A stretch of 46,622 nt of DNA from an uncultured Oscillospiraceae bacterium (GCA_944387095.1 CALXDP010000014.1:1-46622), one strand, 5' to 3'; positions 34,491 through 42,318 are shown, numbered from the stretch's first letter. Numbers and translations are program-made. The notes: generated by a model not told the origin, from the sequence alone.

Positions 34491-35750
34491 ATGAAACGTT
34501 TTTTACTCTCAGCACTCTGCGCCTGCCTGACCTTGAGCGGATGCGCACCTTTGGCGCCGCCGGCAGCTAGCCAGGCTCTTCCCGCTCTGCTTCCGTCCGC
34601 CTCCCAGGCAGAGCCTTCCTCCCGAGTAAATGCTCCAATTACTTCCGCGGAACCATCACAGCCGCTTGGCTCTGGAAGCATCCAATACGAGGAAGGCGTG
34701 GCTCCATTGGAGGAAGAACAGGAGGCCGCCATTCTCTCCTTCATGACCACTGCCTATGAGGCCCTGGCCCGGCTGGAGACCCCAGACTTCTCCGCCCTGT
34801 TCACCAATCAGACCCAGGCCCGGGCCAGCGAAAGCGGCATCGCCCTGCAAATCGGGCTTCGCACTTTAATCGACGGGATGGATTACTCCCTCACCGGATA
34901 TTCCTACACCCTGAATTGCGGTCAGACGGTTCAGCGGGAGGACGGAAGTGTGGAGGTAAACGCCTTGGAGGCCAGCGTACAGAATTTTTCCCAGTTTCCC
35001 GGCGTGGACTCGGAGCGGGGAAGGACCTTTCACCACTTTGTTTTGGAAGAATCGGAGGACGTTTGGCTGATCCGGGAGCATATGCAGTACGACATCCTGT
35101 ATGGTCAGCTGATGGGCTCGGAATCCAACTGGAGGGGGGATTACTCCCAGGCCTACATCGACGCCATGCCCACATATCTGGACGAGCTCCGGGAGGCCCA
35201 TGCCGCCCGGGAAACTGAGCCGAATGAAAATCTCGAGCTGCCTGCGGCGGATGAGCCCTATGATCGGACAGCGGCGGTGACCTACGCCGATCTGTACGCC
35301 ATGGATCGGAATCCTGACTGGGCGGATTTCAGCAGCTCCGGGGGAAACTGTCAGAATTATGTCTCTCAGTGCCTGCTGGCCGGGGGCATCCCGGCAGACC
35401 CTTACGGGGATGCAATATGGACCTACGGCGACGGGGTCAACCAGCGCTCCGTCTCCTGGGCGGGGGTAATTTCTTTTCTCCGATACGCCACCCATAACAC
35501 CGGTTTCGGCCTGGTGTCGCTGGTGAACGCTCCCTATTACACCGGCCAGCCTGGCGACCTCATCCAAATGGGGACCGCGGAGAGCTGGCACCATGTGGTA
35601 ATCATCCGGGACCTGGTGACCGATAAGGCGGGACATACGGTGGACTATCTTGTCAACTCCAATACCACCGATATGAAGAACTATCCCGCCAGTCTGTACG
35701 GATACCCGGTCTTCTCCCTGACACGGATTCTGGGCTGGAACTACGACTAA
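34491..35750 (+). CDS. Lipoprotein with amidase (PF12671-like) domain
   Basis: 419-aa predicted lipoprotein. Signal peptide MKRFLLSALCACLTLSGC with lipobox LSGC; a Pro/Ser/Ala linker; a middle NTF2-like region (about 80-225) and a C-terminal amidase-type domain of the Cys-peptidase fold (about 255-419): AVTYADLYAMDRNPDWADF, GGNCQNYVSQCLLAGG with likely catalytic C287, and SWHHVVIIRDL with H367/H368. Such domains occur in spore or cell-wall proteins of Clostridia. The linker to the previous gene (34333-34490) has no strong terminator. Function in peptidoglycan turnover is inferred, not shown. Confidence 0.85.
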   Translation: MKRFLLSALCACLTLSGCAPLAPPAASQALPALLPSASQAEPSSRVNAPITSAEPSQPLGSGSIQYEEGVAPLEEEQEAAILSFMTTAYEALARLETPDFSALFTNQTQARASESGIALQIGLRTLIDGMDYSLTGYSYTLNCGQTVQREDGSVEVNALEASVQNFSQFPGVDSERGRTFHHFVLEESEDVWLIREHMQYDILYGQLMGSESNWRGDYSQAYIDAMPTYLDELREAHAARETEPNENLELPAADEPYDRTAAVTYADLYAMDRNPDWADFSSSGGNCQNYVSQCLLAGGIPADPYGDAIWTYGDGVNQRSVSWAGVISFLRYATHNTGFGLVSLVNAPYYTGQPGDLIQMGTAESWHHVVIIRDLVTDKAGHTVDYLVNSNTTDMKNYPASLYGYPVFSLTRILGWNYD

Positions 35751-35758
35751 AACCCAGG

Positions 35759-35787
35759 GCGCCCATCATGAAACAGATGAGCGCTTT
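35759..35787 (+). terminator. Weak terminator after the amidase lipoprotein
   Basis: GCGCCCATC (35759-35767), 8-nt loop, GATGAGCGC (35776-35784) with one mismatch, then TTT. Confidence 0.4.
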
Positions 35788-35930
35788 GCAGGGAATTCCC
35801 ATGAGAACGCATGCTCCATTTCAACATCATCGATTCCCTTTCGATCAAAACGACTGCTCAAAATCGTATCTATTGGCCAAATGGGCGTTACCTAGAACTT
35901 AGATAACTTGAGTTGACAAATCCGATGTAC

Positions 35931-35968
35931 AAAAAAGGTGGGAGAGCATATACTCTCCCACCTTTTTT
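35931..35968. terminator. Bidirectional terminator after agrD
   Basis: AAAAAAGGTGGGAGAG (35931-35946), loop CATATA, CTCTCCCACCTTTTTT (35953-35968). A perfect stem with A and T runs on both sides, 18 nt beyond the agrD stop. Confidence 0.93.
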
Positions 35969-35985
35969 GATCTCGGTTATCCAAA

Positions 35986-36153
35986 TTATTTGATATCCTG
36001 CTTTTCCAGGTCGGGGATATTATTTTTATCCGCTTGTCCTTGCGGCCGCTCTGGTTGATAATACATACCCCAGCAGGGAGGCGGCCATCCACCAATTTCC
36101 CTTTCCACGATCTTGTTAATGATTGTTTTGCACCGGTCTTGCATCTTTTTCAT
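35986..36153 (-). CDS. agrD: Cyclic autoinducer peptide precursor (AgrD-like)
   Basis: 55-aa peptide: an amphipathic N-terminus (MKKMQDRCKTIINKIVEREI), then GGWPPPCWGMYYQPERPQG and an acidic tail (DLEKQDIK). The Cys at residue 27 followed by aromatic/small residues and the QPERP block fits the AgrD layout: membrane-targeting leader, thiolactone ring from Cys, and a conserved charged, Pro-containing segment that AgrB cuts. The ring may be CWGMY or CWGMYY. The ATG (36153-36151) overlaps the agrB stop in an ATGA junction and has AGAGGGG 6 nt upstream. The ring sequence is not one I recognise. Confidence 0.85.
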   Translation of the reverse strand: MKKMQDRCKTIINKIVEREIGGWPPPCWGMYYQPERPQGQADKNNIPDLEKQDIK

Positions 36154-36737
36154 TGAATTCCCCTCTTTTCATATTTATTCTTTTTAAGAACAAGTGCAAC
36201 AAAAGCTGCCAGCATACCTAACATAGTGTATAAAATAAAGATTTCTTTTTTCAAAACAAGGCTGAACATCTGACAAACTAAAATGAGGCACAAAATCTCA
36301 TATTTCTTTATGTTATTATGTTTTATTTCAATTTCGGTTAGATGTAGCTGTTCTGGATATACTGGTTTGGAAACAAAGCACGCAACCAGGACAATGCCGT
36401 CCAAAAATAGTATCAAGATGAAATTCAAGCGTTCCAAACCTGGGCCTACTACAAATACCGCTAATAACGCAGTCGCAAGAGTAATAAATTGACACTCCCA
36501 CGCTTTTGGAGCATGCCACCCGCCAATTCTTCTTCGCAGCACCGTAACACTGATAAAAAAGGAAAGCATTTCAATTCCCTTTTCTGCCAAAACAGACACA
36601 GTGATTAAAAACAGAAATATTATCCAAAAATTTATTCTCTTTTCGACCGCATATATACACCACTGAAATTTCTCTGGAGTGATCCACTTCCGCTTTAGGC
36701 AGGCAGTTGCAATGTTACATGCCAATTTATGATACAT
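36150..36737 (-). CDS. agrB: Accessory gene regulator AgrB, peptide-processing membrane protease
   Basis: 195-aa membrane cysteine endopeptidase that cleaves the AgrD C-terminus and helps cyclise and export the autoinducer. Catalytic pair H75 and C82 are in RIGGWHAPKAWEC, the classic GGxHAxxxxxC motif. Four to six hydrophobic segments surround it. ATG 36737 has AAAGG close upstream. It ends inside the start of agrD. The two genes form a compact unit closed by the terminator at 35931-35968. Confidence 0.95.
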   Translation of the reverse strand: MYHKLACNIATACLKRKWITPEKFQWCIYAVEKRINFWIIFLFLITVSVLAEKGIEMLSFFISVTVLRRRIGGWHAPKAWECQFITLATALLAVFVVGPGLERLNFILILFLDGIVLVACFVSKPVYPEQLHLTEIEIKHNNIKKYEILCLILVCQMFSLVLKKEIFILYTMLGMLAAFVALVLKKNKYEKRGIQ

Positions 36738-36772
36738 AACCTTTCCGCCTTTTTGCTTTATATTTATGCATA

Positions 36773-36982
36773 TTACAACATGATTTTCCTCTGTGCTGCC
36801 CCAAGCAGTAAATTCAGTGTTTTTTTCAGTAATTGCGGGGAATTATACAAAGATTTATTCAACGATTCCATGGTGGATTCATTTGGAGCCAGGACATCGC
36901 ACTGCCCAACGACCTGACTGAAGCGTGCATGGAAAAACCGCAATTCCTCCTTTGGGAACAAGCGGCTCACCACCGTCCTCAC
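36773..36982 (-). CDS. Small hypothetical protein
   Basis: Possible 69-aa protein (VSRLFPKEELRFFHARFSQV ... MESLNKSLYNSPQLLKKTLN), starting at GTG 36982 with GGAAGGAGA about 7 nt upstream, 15 nt after the Spo0A-like gene. No family recognised. The agrB -10 box lies inside it, so it may be only a spurious frame. Confidence 0.35.
   Translation of the reverse strand: MRTVVSRLFPKEELRFFHARFSQVVGQCDVLAPNESTMESLNKSLYNSPQLLKKTLNLLLGAAQRKIML
36842..36847 (-). promoter_or_regulatory. Possible agrBD promoter -10
   Basis: Minus strand TATAAT with a poor -35 (TGGAAT, 17 nt upstream), as expected for a promoter that needs an activator such as AgrA. Predicted leader about 100 nt. Confidence 0.4.
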
Positions 36983-36997
36983 GGACCGTCTCCTTCC

Positions 36998-37405
36998 TCA
37001 CTCCCAGATTGTGATTTTCTCCGGCGAAAGCTTCCGGCTGCCCAGTCCATGCACCGGCAGCGGCCCGGAGCAGTGTGGTGAGAGCAGAGCGTATGTGAGA
37101 ATGGCCAGCAGCTGCGCCGTACCGGGCTGATGGGCAATTGGCTTACAGGCCAAAGCCTCCAGCAGAGGCCGGTTTTCCCGCCAAATCACCCCGCTCACCG
37201 TCCGGATGTTCCGTTCCACCGCTGTCCAGCTGGTCCTATACTGCTTGGCTACATCTGGATAGACCCACTTCGTCACGAGAAGCAGCCGTTCCGGCTTTTC
37301 TATACACAGCTGAACCGCGCAGGCTGTGTGAAAAAAGCCGGTGTAGTTGGCGGTGACGCCAAGACGATACAATAAATCATGAATTTTTGCATGTGGATGT
37401 TCCAT
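36998..37405 (-). CDS. Stand-alone Spo0A C-terminal (DNA-binding) domain protein
   Basis: 135-aa protein equal to the effector domain of Spo0A without the receiver. MEHPHAKIHDLLYRLGVTANYTGFFHTACAVQ and LLLVTKWVYPDVAKQYRTSWTAVERNIRTVSGVIW correspond to the sigma-contact and helix-turn-helix regions of Spo0A ([42 protein letters not shown]). ATG 37405 follows AAGGAGAGG by about 8-11 nt. It cannot be phosphorylated, so it would act constitutively or by level. Between agrAC and agrBD on the same strand, it may link quorum sensing to a Spo0A-type target set. Confidence 0.85.
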   Translation of the reverse strand: MEHPHAKIHDLLYRLGVTANYTGFFHTACAVQLCIEKPERLLLVTKWVYPDVAKQYRTSWTAVERNIRTVSGVIWRENRPLLEALACKPIAHQPGTAQLLAILTYALLSPHCSGPLPVHGLGSRKLSPEKITIWE

Positions 37406-37452
37406 TTCCTTGTCCTCTCCTTTCACTTTGCATTCCTGTTCATGATTTGCAA

Positions 37453-37956
37453 CTATGGGCCACATCGAAAATTTCCCTGTCCGCAAGATTGCATTAGAAG
37501 CATAACAAGAGCGCGGCAGAAAGCCCATATCTCTCTTTCAATTTCTAAATAAAAAAGGGGATCCATCCATGGCCAGATTGGCACCATGGTCTTCTTCAAT
37601 ACCTTTGCCTTTTGCGTCCCGACCACATACCCAGCCAAGAAATCTTTTGCGGCTTCTTTTACGGATGCACCTGTAAACCGCCATATTTCGACAAAAAATA
37701 TGAAGAGATCACTGGTTTCGCCCTGAAATTCCTATGTGGGACACCATCCATTTCCCGCTTGTAATAAAATGAGCCCGAAATATTTTTCTTTGGGCACGGT
37801 TCTTAATGCGCTTTCACGGGCAACAGGCACGAAATTTCTTGTATGTAAGCGACCTTTTCCCAGATCTCCGCGATCATACGAATCATCGTTGTTGGCCCAT
37901 TTCACTTTTTCATGGCCTTTTGCTGAACTTCCGATTTGGCACACACGAGAAGGCAA
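37453..37956 (-). pseudogene. Possible decayed gene (in-frame stop)
   Basis: One continuous frame from TTG 37956 to TAG 37453 is broken only by TAG at 37734-37732. The second half reads like protein (FTGASVKEAAKDFLAGYVVG ... KTMVPIWPWMDPLFYLEIER). No family recognised, no clear SD. It could equally be non-coding. Confidence 0.25.
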
Positions 37957-38266
37957 TGGATTTTAAGATTTTATGATACATTTTAATTTGGTTGTATTAT
38001 TATGCAGTAATTTCACGCTTTATTGTAGTAAATACAGTGCTGCGCTGTGTGCGGTAGCTACATCTTCATTATTAAATTGGGGGATAAAAATTTAACGTGG
38101 ATCATCATTGATCCACGCCATTATAGGGTTCACCCAACCAGGCAGCATAGGGCAGATTTCATTCAGAGATTAAAACAGCGCATACCATTCCAATAAAATG
38201 GTATGCGCGATTGTTAAGGTTTTATTTTATCCATTTGTGTAGCAGGGGTAGAAAACGCAGAACGAT
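37957..38266. other. Gap downstream of agrC with two hairpins
   Basis: Holds no gene. It contains a small hairpin CGTGGATCA/TGATCCACG (38096-38117) and the agrC terminator listed separately. Confidence 0.6.
38178..38208 (-). terminator. Terminator of agrAC
   Basis: GCGCATACCATT (38178-38189), loop CCAATAA, AATGGTATGCGC (38197-38208); on the minus strand followed by TGTTTTAA. Confidence 0.85.
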
Positions 38267-39589
38267 TTAAGTCGCCTGTTTCATATCAAATGATACTACA
38301 AACGCAAACGCATGGTTTTCACAGCGTATCGCATACAGACCGCCATACGATTTTATAATGGATATCACATTTTGCAGACCGTATCCGTGAGAAAGGGAAT
38401 CTTTTTTACTTGTTGGAATTGTTCCATTTGAGATTTTAACGGGGGCATCCACAGAATTTTCTATGTAGAGAATATTTTCTTCCCTATCCACTTTGGCTTT
38501 GATCAAAATATATCGTTGACTGGGATCCTTGATTTTTTCACAGGCCTCCAGCGCATTGTCGATGAGATTGGATAGCACAACAACAAAAGCGTCATCTGGC
38601 AATGGGAAATGGGACAAATCATCCAGTTGAACTCGGAAGGAAATTCCCTTCTCTTGTGCCGTGGAATACTTTTGATTCAACAGTACATCTACAACTGTCC
38701 GCCGAGTAGACATTGCCAGGGCAGGCGTGTACTCCTGGTTTATGAGTTCGTTAACGTACTGTCTGGTTTCTGCGTCGGCGTGGTCTTGTTGAAGAAGGCC
38801 TTGGATGACAGCTAACTTATTCTGAAAGTCATGGGTGAGCTTCCGTTCTTTGGAGTATGCCGAGGAAAGGGTATCCATGGTATCCCGCGCAAGTTTTAAC
38901 TCCCGCTGCAAGAATTGGTTGTTTATTACAGCCTGTTGCTGCGCTTCAAATTGGTTTAAAAGTACAATGTTTATAATGTTTGAAACCAGCAATGTTATCG
39001 TACAAAAGAGTAGTTGCGGTGCAGCTTTGGGATATACTGCGCATGTACTAAATAATGTGACTGTACAAACCAGTGACAAAATGGGAAATAAAGTGAACTT
39101 AAAATAGTTTGGAAGACTCGGGGATCTCTTATAGAATCTTTGCGTTCCCCAGGCATGAATAAAGGAGGAAATTAACAATTCAATTGTCTTTACAGTATAT
39201 GCCTGCAGATAATAGGAAAACGGATCTGCCATGATCGAAGAAAAGCTTTGGCGAGAAACGGCGGATAGCAAGAAGAGAAGGATACTATCGCCGACATTGA
39301 TCAATGCCAAAAACAAAATTGACAGGAATATACTATGGATATAGGAAGCAGAATACAACACTTTGGATAATACCGCAAATAGGACACATCCCAAAAACAG
39401 CTTGAGAGATACATGATTCCCCAGGCACATCAAAACTCCAAAATTAATGAGATAAGCGATACTGCAAATTGCAATGACACGTGAGATGCGTAGCGAAATC
39501 TGGAAAAAGCTGCTTGAAAGGATAATATATACAGAGAACTCAATCGCAAGCATCCCCATATGCAGAATCATTAATAAGGGTTCGGTCAT
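38267..39589 (-). CDS. agrC: AgrC-type sensor histidine kinase
   Basis: 440-aa membrane sensor with about six N-terminal membrane segments (residues 1-215) and a cytoplasmic HPK10/GHKL kinase. The phospho-acceptor His is H253 in RKLTHDFQNKLAVIQ; the ATP site has NLIDNALEACEK (N box) and HGYGLQNV (G box). This is the architecture of AgrC, the receptor for AgrD-derived peptides. ATG overlaps the agrA stop by the ATGA arrangement (39589/39586), so it is translationally coupled to agrA. Unlike staphylococci, agrA precedes agrC and agrBD is a separate unit. Confidence 0.92.
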   Translation of the reverse strand: MTEPLLMILHMGMLAIEFSVYIILSSSFFQISLRISRVIAICSIAYLINFGVLMCLGNHVSLKLFLGCVLFAVLSKVLYSASYIHSIFLSILFLALINVGDSILLFLLSAVSRQSFSSIMADPFSYYLQAYTVKTIELLISSFIHAWGTQRFYKRSPSLPNYFKFTLFPILSLVCTVTLFSTCAVYPKAAPQLLFCTITLLVSNIINIVLLNQFEAQQQAVINNQFLQRELKLARDTMDTLSSAYSKERKLTHDFQNKLAVIQGLLQQDHADAETRQYVNELINQEYTPALAMSTRRTVVDVLLNQKYSTAQEKGISFRVQLDDLSHFPLPDDAFVVVLSNLIDNALEACEKIKDPSQRYILIKAKVDREENILYIENSVDAPVKISNGTIPTSKKDSLSHGYGLQNVISIIKSYGGLYAIRCENHAFAFVVSFDMKQAT

Positions 39590-40296
39590 AATTGCTGTCC
39601 TTTCCAGATCAGATAGTGTTCACATATTTTTGAGTAGTTGCGTTCCGAAGTTTTCAATGTAGTACCGTCCTTCAAATACGCTTTATAATTTTTAATTTGC
39701 AACAAATGGTGCATATTCACGATAAAACTATTCTGTATGCGAAGAAATCCCTTGTCACAAAGATTCTTTTCCAGATCTGACAATTTCCCACGAAATTCGA
39801 CAACTTGGCCATCTCTTGTATGCAATCGTACCATTCGATAGGAGGATCCTTCAAAATATAAAATATCATTCAGGGCAATTTCAAAGGGATATTCCCGCCC
39901 TTGTAATTGTATCCGCTCCTGACTTTGTGCTATTTTTTCTCGAATATCGTCCAGACAACGGGCCAGTTCACTGTCTAGGCGTTGCTTTAAGAGATAGCGA
40001 AATGCGCTCACGTGATATCCTGCAGGCGCATATTCAATCCAAGCGGTGACAAAGACTATGTAGATCTCGGGGTGCTCCATACGCAGTTTATGTGCAGTGT
40101 CTATCCCGTTTATCTTGGGCATATCTACATCGAGGAAAACAACATGTGTTGCAGACAGATCGGCAGCTAATAATTTTTCAGGACTGAAAAATTTCTCGCA
40201 GATGCACTGCTTATCGATCTTAGCAAAATAGCTGATAATCTTTTCATATAGCAAGGAAGCAAAGGCATGATTATCATCACATATTGCAATTTTCAT
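39586..40296 (-). CDS. agrA: AgrA-type LytTR response regulator
   Basis: 236-aa regulator: receiver domain (MKIAICDDNH, phospho-acceptor D56 in VVFLDVDMPKING) and a C-terminal LytTR DNA-binding domain (EIALNDILYFEGSSYRMVRLHTRDGQVVEFRGKLSDLEKNL ... FLRIQNSFIVNMHHLLQI). ATG 40296 is chosen because it begins the receiver domain exactly; upstream codons to 40377 have no SD. LytTR proteins bind direct repeats; the tandem repeats at 40398-40482, just upstream of its promoter, are candidates. Confidence 0.93.
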   Translation of the reverse strand: MKIAICDDNHAFASLLYEKIISYFAKIDKQCICEKFFSPEKLLAADLSATHVVFLDVDMPKINGIDTAHKLRMEHPEIYIVFVTAWIEYAPAGYHVSAFRYLLKQRLDSELARCLDDIREKIAQSQERIQLQGREYPFEIALNDILYFEGSSYRMVRLHTRDGQVVEFRGKLSDLEKNLCDKGFLRIQNSFIVNMHHLLQIKNYKAYLKDGTTLKTSERNYSKICEHYLIWKGQQL

Positions 40297-40348
40297 AGGA
40301 AAACAATCCTTTCCAATGTGTAGAATCTGTGCGCTTCGATGTGAGATA

Positions 40349-40377
40349 ACCATAATTCGAGCACCTTCTTTTGTCAA
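40349..40377 (-). promoter_or_regulatory. Predicted promoter of agrAC
   Basis: Minus strand TTGACA (40377-40372), 17-nt spacer, TATGGT (40354-40349). Start near 40342. Confidence 0.65.
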
Positions 40378-40397
40378 TATAGAGCACTTATTTGCCT

Positions 40398-40482
40398 CTT
40401 AATATAATGCCATAGACGAATAAAATCAACTATAGCATCTTAATATTTCCTGTTATGGACGATAAAATATAAGCTATAGCAT
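40398..40482. repeat. Two tandem imperfect repeats between agrA and the XRE gene
   Basis: Copy 1 (40398-40438) and copy 2 (40439-40482) lie end to end. Both begin CTTAATAT, have ACGAATAAAAT / ACGATAAAAT in the middle, and end CTATAGCAT. They sit about 20-105 bp upstream of the agrA -35 and just before the XRE SD, so they could be operators for AgrA, for the XRE protein, or both. Confidence 0.75.
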
Positions 40483-40497
40483 GGGAGGCGGCGTATT

Positions 40498-40845
40498 ATG
40501 GAGGACTTGCTGAAGCAAATGGGAACAAGGATATATGAACGCCGCAAACAAAGGCGATGGACACAGGAGAAATTGGCGGAAGAATCGGGCCTGACTCCTC
40601 AAACTATATCCACCGCAGAATTAGGGAAAAAGGCATTGCGCCCGGAAAATATTATCAAGATCTGCGATGCCTTAGAGATTTCCGCAGATTATCTGTTATC
40701 TGGAAGGGTGGCCAAAGGGGACATCACGGGAATTTCCGACAAAGTTGTTCATTTGACTTCCAAACAGTATGAATGTCTTGCAGAAATTATTGACAATTTT
40801 CTGGCGGCGGTTCTGGATCGCCAGCATGATAATGGTGAACCATGA
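40498..40845 (+). CDS. XRE-family helix-turn-helix regulator
   Basis: 115-aa protein with an N-terminal Cro/CI-type HTH at about residues 8-62 (RIYERRKQRRWTQEKLAEESGLTPQTISTAELGKKALRPENIIKICDALEISADYLL) and a short helical tail (LTSKQYECLAEIIDNFLAAVLD) likely for dimerisation. ATG 40498 with GGGAGG about 9 nt upstream. It is divergent from agrA and shares its upstream region, so it probably binds there. Confidence 0.92.
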   Translation: MEDLLKQMGTRIYERRKQRRWTQEKLAEESGLTPQTISTAELGKKALRPENIIKICDALEISADYLLSGRVAKGDITGISDKVVHLTSKQYECLAEIIDNFLAAVLDRQHDNGEP

Positions 40846-41186
40846 TTTGCGAGACGTTCAAAAATGAAAATGCTTATAATAAATAAGCAAATTTTTATGA
40901 ATCATTGGCTTTCTACCACAAAAACTATATTTTTCAGTTTTTAATACGTTTTGTCCGCTGCATGCAAATTCTACACTGTGCAGCAGAGGACGATGGGCCG
41001 CTTGCACTTTGCCACAGCGTATGCCGACCTTTCCTCATGAGGGTCTGGGAACTGTCTCAGCAAGCAATTTTTGCTTTTAGGAGCAGGGGTTCCCTAAAGG
41101 GAAACTTCACCAGTGTGGCTACACTTGCTGTGTATGCTCCGCGACCATTTCCCCCGCTTTCCCCTCTCTTAATACTACCGCTCAGG
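40846..41186. other. Gap between the XRE gene and the integrase
   Basis: No gene. Terminator TGCTTA (40871-40876), loop, TAAGCA (40884-40889), then ATTTTTAT closes the XRE gene. Small hairpins follow (GTTCCCT/AGGGAAAC near 41088-41105; AGTGT/ACACT near 41113-41126). Confidence 0.6.
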
Positions 41187-41272
41187 ATGGACTTATTGCC
41201 GCATTTTAAAGAATTTCAGCAATTTTTTGACCAAAAAGGAGTGCGGGGACGGTAAATAAGTACCTGCGGGAC

Positions 41273-42016
41273 GTGGGGGCTTTCGCCAGGTGGATAAGTG
41301 GCACGCCGGTGACGCGGGAGCTGGCCGCTGGGTGGAAGAGACACCTGCTGGAAGCGGGCTACGCCCCGGCCACCATCAACGCCATGCTGGCCGCCCTCAA
41401 CGGCCTGTTCCGGTTCCTGGGCTGGGAGGACTGCCGGGTGAAGTTCCTGAAAGTCCAGCGCAGGCTGTTCCGGGACCCGGCCCGGGAGCTGTCCAGGGCA
41501 GAGTATGACCGGCTGCTGGAAACCGCCCTGGCCCGGGGCCAGGAGCGCCTGGCCCTGCTGATGGAGGCCATCTGCGCCACAGGCATCCGGGTGTCCGAGG
41601 TAAAATACCTCACCGTGGAGGCCGCCCAGCGGGGCAGGGCGGAGGTGGCGTTGAAGGGCAAGATCCGCACCATCCTCCTGCCCGGCAAGCTGTGCCGCAA
41701 GCTGCTGAAGTACGCCAAAAAACAAAAAACCGCCTCCGGTGAGATCTTTCTCACCAAAAGCGGCAGGAGCCTGTCCAGAAAGCAGATCTGGTGTGAACTG
41801 AAATCCCTTTGCACCCGCTGCGGGGTGGCCCCGTCCAAGGTGTTCCCCCACAACCTGCGCCACCTGTTCGCCGTCACCTTCTACCGGGTCACCCGGGACG
41901 TGGCCAAGCTGGCAGACATTTTGGGCCACTCCAGCATCGAGACCACCCGCATCTACCTCATCTCCACCGGGGCGGAACACGCCCGGCAGCTGGACCGGCT
42001 GGGATTGGTGTCCTAG
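41273..42016 (+). CDS. Tyrosine recombinase (phage-integrase family), N-terminus apparently frameshifted
   Basis: 247 aa from GTG 41273. The catalytic domain is complete: R106 (ATGIRVSEV), Lys in LKGKIRTILLP, H193-x-x-R196 (HNLRHLFAVTFY), H219 (LGHSSIE), Y228 (TTRIYLIS). The expected N-terminal SAM-like domain is split: ATG 41187 opens MDLLPHFKEFQQFFDQKGVR, then a stop; the next frame continues TVNKYLRDVGAFARWISG. A one-base loss near 41246 would explain this. GTG 41273 has no good SD. It lies directly next to an inverted-repeat-bounded segment and is the likely enzyme (or former enzyme) that flips it. If the frameshift blocks translation, the switch could be locked. Confidence 0.82.
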   Translation: MGAFARWISGTPVTRELAAGWKRHLLEAGYAPATINAMLAALNGLFRFLGWEDCRVKFLKVQRRLFRDPARELSRAEYDRLLETALARGQERLALLMEAICATGIRVSEVKYLTVEAAQRGRAEVALKGKIRTILLPGKLCRKLLKYAKKQKTASGEIFLTKSGRSLSRKQIWCELKSLCTRCGVAPSKVFPHNLRHLFAVTFYRVTRDVAKLADILGHSSIETTRIYLISTGAEHARQLDRLGLVS

Positions 42017-42095
42017 GGACGAAATTCATATTTTGTCCATAGAGAAAGTTGAGCGGAAGACTCAACTTTTCAGATCTTCCATAAATTTTTTACTT

Positions 42096-42124
42096 ATCGT
42101 AACACCGAAATGGTAAAAAGTCAA
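42096..42124 (-). promoter_or_regulatory. Strong promoter inside the invertible segment, pointing away from HU copy 2
   Basis: Minus strand TTGACT (42124-42119), 17-nt spacer, TACGAT (42101-42096). In the present orientation it fires towards the recombinase 3' end. After inversion it would lie near 42195-42223 and point towards the HU and beta-helix genes. Confidence 0.75.
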
Positions 42125-42152
42125 TGCCGAATTGCGATTTTCGGCAAATAAT

Positions 42153-42215
42153 GGGCGCGGGAAACTGGCCGCAAATGGAGCACCGTTTGCGGCTGGTATT
42201 CTCGCGCTCTTTTTT
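42153..42215 (+). terminator. Strong terminator inside the invertible segment
   Basis: Arms 42153-42175 and 42186-42209 pair along about 23 bp (two G-U pairs, one bulged A at 42198), with loop 42176-42185, and are followed by six T (42210-42215). As oriented it would stop read-through from the recombinase into the HU gene. Confidence 0.85.
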
Positions 42216-42318
42216 CGGGTATCCCCCCGGCGTTGCCTCCTCTGGAAGGGCGTGGTTTGGAAAACCAGAGGGGATTGAGGCGACAAAATATGAATTTCGT
42301 CGCAGGGGGGTGACGACA

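Larger units (their letters stand above)
42018..42301. repeat. Invertible-segment candidate bounded by perfect 20-bp inverted repeats
   Basis: GACGAAATTCATATTTTGTC (42018-42037) and its exact reverse complement (42282-42301) flank a 244-bp segment that starts 21 nt before the left repeat's end and 2 nt after the recombinase stop. Each repeat is itself an imperfect dyad of two 9-bp arms around a 4-bp core (42017-42038 and 42281-42302), the form of a tyrosine-recombinase crossover site. The segment carries a promoter pointing left and a terminator pointing right. Confidence 0.85.

Noticed and set aside
40905-41255. 116-codon plus frame before the integrase
   Set aside because: Only its last ~23 codons read as protein, and these are the displaced integrase N-terminus.
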